The notes below the pieces were generated by a model, which was not told the DNA's origin, did no database searches, and saw nothing but the letters and a program-made list of their open reading frames with translations. Of a DNA stretch of 64,000 nucleotides, positions 9,184-16,472 are shown piece after piece. How positions within the stretch are numbered: position 1 is the first letter of the stretch; every line of letters starts with the position of its first letter. A program made the translations under genes and the position numbers. Origin of the DNA: Shewanella indica (GTDB lineage: Bacteria > Pseudomonadota > Gammaproteobacteria > Enterobacterales > Shewanellaceae). The DNA is taken from positions 1 to 64,000 of the forward strand of contig NZ_NIJK01000006.1 of NCBI RefSeq assembly GCF_002836975.1, written 5' to 3'.

Positions 9184-9200
9184 CTGGCACGCAAACTGCA
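9184..9200 (+). promoter_or_regulatory. Sigma-54 (-24/-12) promoter of the porin gene
   Basis: CTGGCACGCAAACTGCA matches the YTGGCACG-N4-TTGCW consensus at nearly every position, with GG at 9186-9187 and GC at 9198-9199 exactly ten bases apart. Transcription would begin near 9211, giving a leader of about 65 bases before the ATG at 9278. Confidence 0.82.
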
Positions 9201-9277
9201 GCCCTCGAGTAACACATATAAATATGTCTAATAAATCAGCGTATTAAACGCGTTTTACTTATAAAAGGGTAATGAAT

Positions 9278-10450
9278 ATGAACAAGAAGATCCTGGCACT
9301 TGTGATCCCGGCTATGCTGGCAAGTGGCGCTTCCCAGGCTGTGGAGCTGTATAAAGATCAGACCAACAGTGTAAACATGATCGGCTGGCTGGGTTTTGCT
9401 GCCTTCAATGATGGTCATGAAACCTCTGTTATCGATAATTTCTCTCGCGTAGGTTTCCGTTTTGATCGTCAGGAACGCAATGGCTGGCGCGCCTTTGCCC
9501 ATACTGAGTGGGGCATCAACATGGTGACCAGTGATGACGGCCTGATCTACACCCAAGGCCAGGGCGGTGGTCAGATGCGCGCCGAGAAGAACAGTGACTT
9601 CTTGTTTAACCGCTTGGGTTATGTGGGTATGGCTCACGACAAGTGGGGGACTCTGACTTTCGGTAAGCAGTGGGGGGCATATTATGATGTGGCTTATACC
9701 ACAGATATCCTGGATGCCTTCACTGGTTGGTCTGTAGGTGCCTACACCTTTGGTGACGGCGGCCTGACTGGTGCCGGTCGCGCCGATGCTGCCTTCCAGT
9801 ATCGCAACACCTTCTTCGGTAAATTGCATATCGCCCTGCAGTACGCTTCCAAGCAAAATGACGATGTTGCCCTGTTTGACGAAAACGGCGTGGCGCTCAA
9901 CGATGGCTCTGAGCTGAGCTTTGACTCCAGCTATGGTGCCAGCGTGACTTACAATGTGACCGATAAGTTCAAGGTGCTGGCCGGTTTCAACCGTGGTGAC
10001 TTTGAAGGCAACCTGGCCGGTGTCGCCGTTGATGATACTAACCAGATCGTCGGTATCGGTGCCCAGTACGGCAGCTTCTACCAATATGCTCCAGGCCGTG
10101 AAGCAGATGGTCTGTACGTTGGCTTCAACGCTCACAAGAGCAAGCAAAACGAACTGGTTGGTGGCAACCTGTACGATTCTACCGGTGGTGAGTTCATCGT
10201 CGCTTACCAGTATGACAACGGCTTTGTTCCTTCATTCCTGTTGAGCTATCAGGATCTGGATACTGATGCCAACACCGCCATCCAAGGCGACTGGACCCGC
10301 CAATTTGCAGTTCTGGGTCTGCACTACCGTTACAGCCGTGACACTGTGATGTATGCCGAAGCCAAGATTGACTTCAGCAGCATGGATGACAAGTCCTGGG
10401 AAGATCTGCAGGACAACAACTATGCGGTAGGTATCCGTTACTTCTTCTAA
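9278..10450 (+). CDS. Outer-membrane porin (Gram-negative trimeric porin type)
   Basis: About 390 residues with a clear signal peptide (MNKKILALVIPAMLASGASQA, cleaved before VELYKDQ). The barrel strands follow the OmpC/OmpF-like pattern: SRVGFRF, NRLGYVGM, WGTLTFGKQWGAYYDV near the constriction loop, and a final strand ending in phenylalanine (YAVGIRYFF). An in-frame ATG at 9272 exists, but AAAAGGG at 9262-9268 is correctly spaced only for the ATG at 9278. The gene has a near-consensus sigma-54 promoter, unusual for a general porin, and shares a candidate operator with the reductase operon, so it probably admits the substrate of that pathway. Small hydrophilic substrates are expected; selectivity cannot be read from the sequence. 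Confidence 0.9.
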   Translation: MNKKILALVIPAMLASGASQAVELYKDQTNSVNMIGWLGFAAFNDGHETSVIDNFSRVGFRFDRQERNGWRAFAHTEWGINMVTSDDGLIYTQGQGGGQMRAEKNSDFLFNRLGYVGMAHDKWGTLTFGKQWGAYYDVAYTTDILDAFTGWSVGAYTFGDGGLTGAGRADAAFQYRNTFFGKLHIALQYASKQNDDVALFDENGVALNDGSELSFDSSYGASVTYNVTDKFKVLAGFNRGDFEGNLAGVAVDDTNQIVGIGAQYGSFYQYAPGREADGLYVGFNAHKSKQNELVGGNLYDSTGGEFIVAYQYDNGFVPSFLLSYQDLDTDANTAIQGDWTRQFAVLGLHYRYSRDTVMYAEAKIDFSSMDDKSWEDLQDNNYAVGIRYFF

Positions 10451-10475
10451 GGGGCTCCCAGTATTTCCCTGCACA

Positions 10476-10501
10476 GGCCACCTTAGGGTGGCCTTTTTTT
10501 T
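10476..10501 (+). terminator. Rho-independent terminator after the porin
   Basis: GGCCACC pairs with GGTGGCC around a TTAG loop, followed by eight Ts. It begins 26 bases after the porin stop. Confidence 0.9.
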
Positions 10502-10585
10502 ATTCACGAGCTTATCCATTGCATAGGACAAGGGAAACTAGATGCCATCAAGGACATGAGTCCAGGGTGCTGAAGGAGACTCTGA

Positions 10586-11353
10586 TTGAACAAGGAAAAG
10601 ATGAAACTCAATAGTAAAATAATCGGGTTGGCCGTTACCTTGCTTGGCGGTTTTGGTACGACTGATGCCGGCGCATCGACTCAAATAGAAGCCGGATATC
10701 TGGGCTTTACGAGTGCTACCCGTGACGATAATCCCGGAGCTTTCAACCAAAGCTTTGTGGCGCTCAGTCATTTCAGTCGTGACGAGCGCAACACTTTTTA
10801 TCAGATGCTCAAGGTGGAAAACCCCGGTAAATGGGTGGCGGATAAACGGGTCGCCTTCAAGTCATTGACGGTTTGGCATTATCGGCTCAACGAAGAGCGT
10901 ACCGCACTGTGGCTGCAAAACTTTCTCGGCACCCATAAACATTTGACCGAGGACAATTTTTATCTCGGCTTGAAGCAGCATTTTGACTGCGGCGCGCTGC
11001 GTTTCAACCTGGGATTGGCGGGGCATTATACTGTGAGTCAGTCCAATCTGACCGATAAAGATTACTCAGGATTATCCGGCGTGGTGCTCAATGGCAACAG
11101 TTATTACGATTTGCCAGTGCTCCCCAAGGGCTGGAAACTGAACCTGGATTATACTGCGGCTTTTGGCCGTGACCGCGAGCATGCGGCTGTCTTTGGTTAT
11201 GACGACGATTATGGTCATCAATTGTTTGCCGCTGTTTCCGGCCCATTGGCACAAGACTTGAGTCTCAAGCTGCAACTGACGCACTACAAGAGTTGGGGCA
11301 CTGCTCCCAACGATGGCCTGGAGTACAGCTTCTCGCTTCGCTACGCTTTTTAA
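10586..11353 (+). CDS. Outer-membrane beta-barrel protein, family not assigned
   Basis: About 250-255 residues. A signal peptide is visible (KLNSKIIGLAVTLLGG, cleaved near DAGA or GAST), and the rest is alternating hydrophobic/polar strands with many aromatic residues, ending in SLRYAF, the C-terminal phenylalanine signature used by the BAM complex. Its size suggests a barrel of about 10-12 strands. A TTG at 10586 with AAGGAG seven bases upstream is the best start; an ATG at 10601 with AAGGAAA close before it is the alternative. It follows the porin after a terminator and 135 bp, with no promoter I can defend, so low read-through expression from the sigma-54 promoter is possible. The neighbourhood suggests a role in the same uptake pathway. 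I do not recognise a Tsx or OmpW signature. Confidence 0.7.
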   Translation: MNKEKMKLNSKIIGLAVTLLGGFGTTDAGASTQIEAGYLGFTSATRDDNPGAFNQSFVALSHFSRDERNTFYQMLKVENPGKWVADKRVAFKSLTVWHYRLNEERTALWLQNFLGTHKHLTEDNFYLGLKQHFDCGALRFNLGLAGHYTVSQSNLTDKDYSGLSGVVLNGNSYYDLPVLPKGWKLNLDYTAAFGRDREHAAVFGYDDDYGHQLFAAVSGPLAQDLSLKLQLTHYKSWGTAPNDGLEYSFSLRYAF

Positions 11354-11420
11354 CGCCACTGCTATATGCGCTTTCAAGCCCGTCGATGCGACAAGATGCA
11401 ACAGCAACAAGGTGCAATAA

Positions 11421-11450
11421 AAAGGCCGAAAGTGATGACTTTCGGCCTTT
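11421..11450. terminator. Bidirectional terminator between the convergent barrel gene and sigma-54 activator gene
   Basis: A 13-bp perfect stem, AAAGGCCGAAAGT with ACTTTCGGCCTTT, around GATG, flanked by A and T runs so that it can stop transcription from both sides. Confidence 0.88.
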
Positions 11451-11513
11451 TATGTTATTTTCCCCGCCGGAATGAGCTTGCTCCTTTCCAGAGTCGTTTG
11501 CCATGTCCCGTTT

Positions 11514-13037
11514 CTAAACGATCCCCAGCTTTTTCATCTTGCTGCGCAGAGTATTGGGGTTAATATCCAACAGCTCGGCCGCACCGCCGGGGCCGTAGAG
11601 CTTGCCGCCGGTCACTTTAAGGGCATGTTCAATATACTTGCGGGTCATGGTTTCCAGCGGTACCAGTTGATTGCCCGCATGGCTGGGGTCGACCACTATG
11701 GTCTGGCCGCTGGCGGTGGCCACTGCTTCGGTTTGCGGCGCCAGGAAACTGAAGTCCAGTGGTCCGGCTGGGTTTTGAATGATGGCCCGCTCCAGCACAT
11801 TGATCAGCTCCCTGACATTGCCGGGCCAATTGTACTGACTGAGAATGGCCAACTGCTCGGGGCGGATACAGGGCAGTTTGAGCAACTGGAATCGGGCGCT
11901 CAGCTGTTCAATAAAATGCTGCACCAACAGCGGGATATCTGTGCGCCGCTGGCGTAAAGAGGGGATGTCTATCGGGAATACCGCCAGCCGATACCAGAGA
12001 TCCTCACGAAAATCCCCCTGATGCACCATGGCTTGCAGGTGTCTGTGAGTCGCGGCAATCACCCTGATATCCAAATGCACCTGTTCATGGCCGCCGACCC
12101 GGGTGATGGTGCTGTTTTGCAGCACCCTGAGCAATCTAACCTGAGCCGAAAGCGGCAACTCGCCGATTTCATCGAGGAAGATGGTACCGCCATTGGCTTG
12201 TTCGAAGTAACCGGCCTTGCGTGACTCGGCGCCGGTAAAGGCACCTTTCTCATAGCCGAACAACTCTGAGTCGATCAGGGTTTCAGGAATGGCGCCGCAG
12301 TTGACTTTAATGAAAGGTTTACCACTTCTAGCCGAGAGTTCATGAATGGCGTTGGCGATCACCTCTTTACCGCAACCGGTTTCCCCCAGCATCAATACTG
12401 TGGTGTTGAGGTGGGCGATGGATTGCACCTGTTGCATCACCTGCTTTAGCCCTGAATTGGCACCGACCACACCGTTTTGCACATCCAGAGTGCGTTTCAG
12501 GCTAACGTTTTGTTTTGCCAACGCCTGATTTTCCAGCAGCAGATTACGACCTCTGAGATTGAGAGCGGTGATCAGGGCAAAGGTACTCATCTGCGGCGCA
12601 AGCATATCTGCGTGGCGGGGACGGAAAGTGCCGGCACTTTTGGAGTAAAAACCCACTATGCCCAAATGGGTATCTTCCATCGACATACGTAAAATGATCA
12701 ATGAGCGGATCCCGGGGATCACTTTAGGGGCAGCCTGGGATGTCACCGGATCATGATCAATATCGTTAACAATCCTCACCCTGGGCCTATCGGGATCTTC
12801 CAGTGTTTTGGCCAGTCCCCCAGGGAGGGATACCTGGATATCGAGCGTGCTTGCCTGTGTTTCGCTTGCCTGGGCGATAAACTGTATATCGTTGAATTCT
12901 TTTCTATAAATATTAATGAACAGGCCATCGAGTGGCACTGAGTCACGTACATAGTCGAAGTAGTGCTTAAGCGAGGTTTCCAATTGAAGGCTACTGCAGA
13001 GTCGCCTGGTACACTCGTAATAAAAGTGTTTTTCCAT
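11514..13037 (-). CDS. Sigma-54-dependent transcriptional activator (GAF - AAA+ - Fis HTH)
   Basis: A 507-residue enhancer-binding protein. Residues 1-170 look like a GAF-type sensing domain. The AAA+ domain follows, with Walker A GETGCGKE (218-225), the sigma-54-contacting loop GAFTGA (265-270), Walker B GGTIFLDEIGELP and the sensor stretch VRVIAATHRHL-like. The C-terminus ends in a Fis-type helix-turn-helix (GAAELLDINPNTLRSKMKKLGI). There is no receiver domain, so it probably responds to a small molecule rather than a phosphorelay. It is transcribed away from the reductase operon and flanked on the other side by the porin/barrel genes. Both neighbours have sigma-54 promoters and a shared dyad. 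One dyad lies only 15 bp upstream of its own start codon, so self-repression is likely. The ligand is probably the lyase substrate or product (inference). Confidence 0.95.
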   Translation of the reverse strand: MEKHFYYECTRRLCSSLQLETSLKHYFDYVRDSVPLDGLFINIYRKEFNDIQFIAQASETQASTLDIQVSLPGGLAKTLEDPDRPRVRIVNDIDHDPVTSQAAPKVIPGIRSLIILRMSMEDTHLGIVGFYSKSAGTFRPRHADMLAPQMSTFALITALNLRGRNLLLENQALAKQNVSLKRTLDVQNGVVGANSGLKQVMQQVQSIAHLNTTVLMLGETGCGKEVIANAIHELSARSGKPFIKVNCGAIPETLIDSELFGYEKGAFTGAESRKAGYFEQANGGTIFLDEIGELPLSAQVRLLRVLQNSTITRVGGHEQVHLDIRVIAATHRHLQAMVHQGDFREDLWYRLAVFPIDIPSLRQRRTDIPLLVQHFIEQLSARFQLLKLPCIRPEQLAILSQYNWPGNVRELINVLERAIIQNPAGPLDFSFLAPQTEAVATASGQTIVVDPSHAGNQLVPLETMTRKYIEHALKVTGGKLYGPGGAAELLDINPNTLRSKMKKLGIV

Positions 13038-13051
13038 TGATATTTCAAATA

Positions 13052-13071
13052 AACCGCGAAGTTTCGTGATT
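13052..13071. promoter_or_regulatory. Candidate activator site 1 upstream of the reductase operon
   Basis: AACCGCGA-AGTT-TCGTGATT, an 8-4-8 dyad with six of eight positions symmetrical. The right arm is the exact complement of the AATCACGA arm found at 9116. It lies between the divergent activator gene and the sigma-54 promoter at 13143, about 70 bp upstream of the -24 element. Confidence 0.6.
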
Positions 13072-13074
13072 GTA

Positions 13075-13094
13075 GATCTTTATATTTCGTGATT
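13075..13094. promoter_or_regulatory. Candidate activator site 2 upstream of the reductase operon
   Basis: GATCTTTA-TATT-TCGTGATT. The right arm again is TCGTGATT and the spacer is TATT as at the porin site; the left arm is weak (four of eight). Its centre is 23 bp from site 1, about two helical turns, as expected for cooperating activator dimers. Confidence 0.5.
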
Positions 13095-13142
13095 CTGTGG
13101 CCGTAATCATAAATCTCCCCCTGAGCACCTCTTTTTGGTTAG

Positions 13143-13159
13143 TTGGCATGGCCGGTGCA
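13143..13159 (+). promoter_or_regulatory. Sigma-54 (-24/-12) promoter of the reductase-lyase-cytochrome operon
   Basis: TTGGCATGGCCGGTGCA fits YTGGCACG-N4-TTGCW with two mismatches, and GG (13145-13146) and GC (13157-13158) are exactly ten bases apart. Transcription should start near 13170, 35 bases before the reductase ATG. Confidence 0.8.
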
Positions 13160-13204
13160 ACTGGTTGACTGAGTTCTTTCCCTGCATGAAAGGAAAATAA
13201 GTAC

Positions 13205-14764
13205 ATGACAGAAAAACAGAAAATAGACAGCAGTCGTCGTCAGTTGCTCAAAGGCGGCGCCGCTCTGGCAGTGACCGGGGTGGGGATGGCTGTCAGCAAT
13301 GGTGCCATGGCACAGTGCCGCGAACAGGCGCCGGAATCCTTTGATGAACTGGTAGACGTATTGGTAGTCGGCAGTGGCTTTGCCGGTATGGCTGCGGCCC
13401 TGCAGGCCCGTGAAGCCGGTGTCAGCGTAATGGTTATCGACAAGATGCCAGTCTTTGGCGGCAACTCAACCATTAATGGTGGTGCCATGGCGGTTGCCGG
13501 TTCTCCGTTGCAAAAGCAGGCCGGTATTGAAGATTCAGTTGATGCCATGGTCGCCGACATGTTGCGCGCAGGTCGAGGCATGAATGATGTGGAGATGCTC
13601 AAGCTGGTATGTAACGGCACGGCGGAATCTTGTCAATGGCTGATTGACTATGGCGTCAAGTGGAAGCCTTTCGTACAGCACTTTGGCGGTCACAGTGTGC
13701 AGCGGGTACTGCAAACTGTTGAAAGCTCCGGCGCAGGTATCATACGTCCGCTGGTCAAGGCTGCCCGCGCCAAAGGCGTGATCATGAAAAATCAAACCAA
13801 GCTCGAATCTTTTATCCGAGATGATGAAGGCCGCGTGATCGGGGTCGAGGTTCGTGAAGGTTATTATTTCCCACGGGAGCGGACAGGTAAGATACGCACC
13901 ATAGGTGCCCGCAAAGGGGTGATCATGGCGACCGGCGGCTTTGGCCGGGATATCGAATATCGCATGATGCAGCTGCCTGAACTGAACAATGATCTGGACT
14001 CAACCAACCATCCGGGTGCCACCTCTGAAGCACTGAAGCAGATGATGCTTCTGGGTGCTAACCCTATCCATCTGGATCAAATCCAATTGGGCCCGTGGGC
14101 ATCACCCGATGAGAAAGGTTTTGGAACTGCATCCCAGTTCAACACCATTGCCACTTATCCTCACGGCATAGTAGTGGATGTGCGCACTGGTGAGCGTTTC
14201 TTCAATGAGCTGGCCGACCGTAAGGCGCGTGCCGATGCCATCATGACCCGCAGAGATGAGCACAACAACCCTGTGTATCCCATTGGCTTTACCAATGCCG
14301 AAGGCGCCAAGAATGCCCAAACTTTGGATTGGGGCATCAAGTACAAGGTGATCACCAAGGCCGATACCCTGGATGAGCTGGCCAAGGCTTATGGCATGCC
14401 TGCCGACAAGCTCAAGGCGCAGGTGGCCCGTTGGAACGAAGCGGTCAAGAGCGGTGATGACAAAGAGTTTGGTCGTCCAATGCAGGAAGCCATAGTGCTG
14501 GACAAGGGCCCATGGTACGCAGTGCGTATGTGGCCGAAAGTTCACTACTGCATGGGTGGTGTCAAGGTTAATACCAATTCTGAAGTCCTGCATCTGGTCA
14601 GTAACCAGCCGATTGCAGGCTTGTATGCGGCCGGCGAATCCACCGGCGGTATTCACGGTGCCAGCCGCCTAGGTGCTTGCGCCGTGGCTGAAGGTATTGT
14701 CACCGGTCGTAACGCCGGCCGTAATTGTGCTGCTGCCAAGCCGGTTGCACTGAAACAAGCGTAA
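13205..14764 (+). CDS. Tat-exported flavoprotein reductase of the fumarate/urocanate reductase family
   Basis: A 519-residue FAD_binding_2 protein. The N-terminus has a twin-arginine signal (SSR11R12QLLKGG, hydrophobic stretch, AMA cleavage site), so it is exported folded with its flavin. FAD-binding GSGFAG is at 56-61. Fumarate-reductase positions kept are Arg339 in RFFNELADR (the proton-donor arginine), His447 in VHYCMGG and Arg488 in HGASRLG. The substrate-binding histidine of fumarate reductases (QxHP block) is replaced by QLGP, arguing against fumarate and for a urocanate-like or other acrylate substrate. There is no heme domain and no FMN_bind motif, so electrons must come from a separate cytochrome, probably the tetraheme protein two genes on. 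AAAGGAAA at 13189-13196 supports the start. Methacrylate or cinnamate reductase activity remains possible. Confidence 0.9.
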   Translation: MTEKQKIDSSRRQLLKGGAALAVTGVGMAVSNGAMAQCREQAPESFDELVDVLVVGSGFAGMAAALQAREAGVSVMVIDKMPVFGGNSTINGGAMAVAGSPLQKQAGIEDSVDAMVADMLRAGRGMNDVEMLKLVCNGTAESCQWLIDYGVKWKPFVQHFGGHSVQRVLQTVESSGAGIIRPLVKAARAKGVIMKNQTKLESFIRDDEGRVIGVEVREGYYFPRERTGKIRTIGARKGVIMATGGFGRDIEYRMMQLPELNNDLDSTNHPGATSEALKQMMLLGANPIHLDQIQLGPWASPDEKGFGTASQFNTIATYPHGIVVDVRTGERFFNELADRKARADAIMTRRDEHNNPVYPIGFTNAEGAKNAQTLDWGIKYKVITKADTLDELAKAYGMPADKLKAQVARWNEAVKSGDDKEFGRPMQEAIVLDKGPWYAVRMWPKVHYCMGGVKVNTNSEVLHLVSNQPIAGLYAAGESTGGIHGASRLGACAVAEGIVTGRNAGRNCAAAKPVALKQA

Positions 14765-14790
14765 CAAATTCAATAATAAGGAGTAAGATG

Positions 14791-16428
14791 ATGAACAAAT
14801 CTCTAATGCTGGCGTCGCTGACGCTGGGCCTGATGTCAGGCAGTGCTCTGGCAATGGAACAAGTGGTTCTGGATGGCAAGCATATGACTCAGGATCAAGC
14901 CTGGGCCATTGCCGATGGCGCCAAAGTCAAAGTAGCCTCTCAGGCCCGTACCAAACTGGTTAAGGCGCACGAGCTGTTGATGGAAGCTGCGCGTCTGGGT
15001 AAGCCGGTTTATGGTCTGACTGTAGGTGTGGGCTTGAACAAAGACCACAAGCTGTTTGATGCCAATGGTAAACTGAGTGCCGCTGTTATGGATGCTTCCC
15101 GCAGCTTCAACTACAGCACATTGCGCGCTCACAGTGCCGGTGTTGGCGAGCCAATGCCTGTACGTCTGACCCGTGTGGCTCTGGCCGTGCGTCTGAACAC
15201 CATTTTGGCCGGTCAAACCGGGGTTCAGCCTGTGGTTGCTGACCTTTATGAAGCTTACCTGAACAAGGGTATTACTCCAGTGATCCCTTCACAGGGTACT
15301 GTGGGTGAAGCCGACATCCTGCTGGCCTCTCACGTCGGTCTGGCGATGATTGGTGAGTGGGAAGTGTTCTACAAGGGCAAGCGTGTCAGCAGCCGTGAAG
15401 CCATGGCCGATGCCGGAGTTCCTTTGCTGGAGCCTATGGGTAAAGATGCTCTGTCCATCCTGTCCAACAACGCAGTGGCTGTAGCCTATGCGATGAAGGG
15501 CTATCAGGATGCCAAGCACCTGCTGGAAGTGTCTCCAACCGTATTCGGTCTGAGCCTTGAAGGTTTGAATGGTAACGTGGCACCTTTCCTGCCACAAACC
15601 AATGATATCCGTCCTTTCCCTTATATTCAGGCAACCACCAAGGATATTCTGGCGCAGCTGGATGGCAGCTATCTGTGGCAACTGAATGATGAGCGTCCGC
15701 TGCAGGATCCTCTGAGCTATCGCACCACAGCCTACACTCTGGCCAGTGCCAAGAAAGCCCTGGTGGATCTGGGCGAAGTGATCGACATTCAGATCAACCA
15801 CTCAGATGATAACCCAGCCGTAGTACTGGGCGCATCCAAGGACTACAGCCAGTTCCCTCAGGTAGCCAAATACATGGTTGAAGGCAAGGGTGGTGTGTTC
15901 CCAACCACCAACTTCGAGCCTCTGCCTGTTGCCCTGGCGGTACAGAACCTGAGCACTGCCCTGACTCACGTGTCTCACAACAGTGTAATGCGCACTATCC
16001 ACCTGTCTGATGCCCACTTTACCCGTCTGAGCCGCTTCCTGGCCGGTCCGGAAAACAATGGTCATGCTTTCGGTGCTATCCAGAAAGCCTTCGTTGACAT
16101 GCAGGTGCGTAACAAGCAATTGGCTAGCCCGGTTTCATTCGATGGTATCCAAATTGCCGGTAACATCGAAGACACTTTCACCAACCTGAAACTGGCTTCT
16201 GACAACCTGATCCAGATTGTTGACAACACCAACACCATCTATGGTCTGGAGCTGTTGCACTCTACTCAAGCTATCGATCTGCGCAAGATGCACGACAAGA
16301 GCCTGAAGCAGGGTAAAGCCACAGGTGCCATGTATGAAGGTTATCGTCAGAAAGTGCCTTTCGTAAGCAAAGATCGTCCTTTCACTCCTGACATTCAGGC
16401 GTCACACGACTTTATTGCCAACTACTGA
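14791..16428 (+). CDS. Periplasmic MIO-less histidine ammonia-lyase homologue, candidate ergothionase
   Basis: About 545 residues of the HAL/PAL fold with a Sec signal peptide (KSLMLASLTLGLMSGSALA), so it acts in the periplasm, unlike ordinary HutH. Recognisable HAL blocks are Y74GLTVGVG (catalytic Tyr), LRAHSAGVG, RLNTILAGQTGV, QDPLSYR311, NHSDDNP and NIE460D. The block that should be GSVGASGDLAP is GTVG-E173-A-D175-ILLAS, so the Ala-Ser-Gly triad that forms the MIO cofactor is gone; the Asn of KEGLALINGT is Ser. Without MIO it cannot be a normal ammonia-lyase. Ergothionase, a HAL homologue without MIO that removes trimethylamine from ergothioneine, is the closest known precedent; hercynine or another betaine is an alternative. 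AAGGAG at 14778-14783 favours the ATG at 14791 over 14788. Translation follows the reductase by 26 bp in the same operon. Confidence 0.85.
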   Translation: MNKSLMLASLTLGLMSGSALAMEQVVLDGKHMTQDQAWAIADGAKVKVASQARTKLVKAHELLMEAARLGKPVYGLTVGVGLNKDHKLFDANGKLSAAVMDASRSFNYSTLRAHSAGVGEPMPVRLTRVALAVRLNTILAGQTGVQPVVADLYEAYLNKGITPVIPSQGTVGEADILLASHVGLAMIGEWEVFYKGKRVSSREAMADAGVPLLEPMGKDALSILSNNAVAVAYAMKGYQDAKHLLEVSPTVFGLSLEGLNGNVAPFLPQTNDIRPFPYIQATTKDILAQLDGSYLWQLNDERPLQDPLSYRTTAYTLASAKKALVDLGEVIDIQINHSDDNPAVVLGASKDYSQFPQVAKYMVEGKGGVFPTTNFEPLPVALAVQNLSTALTHVSHNSVMRTIHLSDAHFTRLSRFLAGPENNGHAFGAIQKAFVDMQVRNKQLASPVSFDGIQIAGNIEDTFTNLKLASDNLIQIVDNTNTIYGLELLHSTQAIDLRKMHDKSLKQGKATGAMYEGYRQKVPFVSKDRPFTPDIQASHDFIANY

Positions 16429-16435
16429 TAGAAGA

Positions 16436-16457
16436 GCGGGGCAGGCAACTGCCCCGC
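16436..16457 (+). other. Intergenic hairpin between lyase and cytochrome genes
   Basis: GCGGGGCAG pairs perfectly with CTGCCCCGC around a GCAA (GNRA-type) tetraloop. It begins seven bases after the lyase stop and ends just before the AGGAA ribosome site of the cytochrome gene. There is no T-run, so it is not a terminator; it probably protects the 3' end of a processed reductase-lyase mRNA or adjusts cytochrome expression. Confidence 0.75.
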
Positions 16458-16472
16458 AACAGGAAGCCCAAG

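Larger units (their letters stand above)
8766..9277. other. Long regulatory intergenic region upstream of the porin
   Basis: About 510 bases without a credible gene. The first half (8830-9005) is AT-rich. The second half contains a 20-bp dyad at 9116-9135, a weaker similar block at 9074-9093, and a sigma-54 promoter at 9184-9200, each listed separately. A 69-codon minus-strand frame at 9006-9215 overlaps these elements and has no family resemblance, so I do not annotate it. Confidence 0.7.

Noticed and set aside
9006..9215. Minus-strand 69-codon open frame upstream of the porin
   Set aside because: It overlaps the sigma-54 promoter and the dyad, has no family resemblance and no good ribosome site.
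9236..10147. Minus-strand frame of 303 codons opposite the porin
   Set aside because: Antisense shadow of a clear porin gene with signal peptide and barrel end.
13205..14764. Assignment as fumarate reductase FccA
   Set aside because: No heme domain, and the substrate-binding histidine block is replaced by QLGP.
13205..16428. Ordinary histidine degradation (hutH with urocanate metabolism)
   Set aside because: The lyase is exported and lacks the MIO triad, and no hutU, hutI or hutG genes are present, so a cytoplasmic Hut pathway does not fit.
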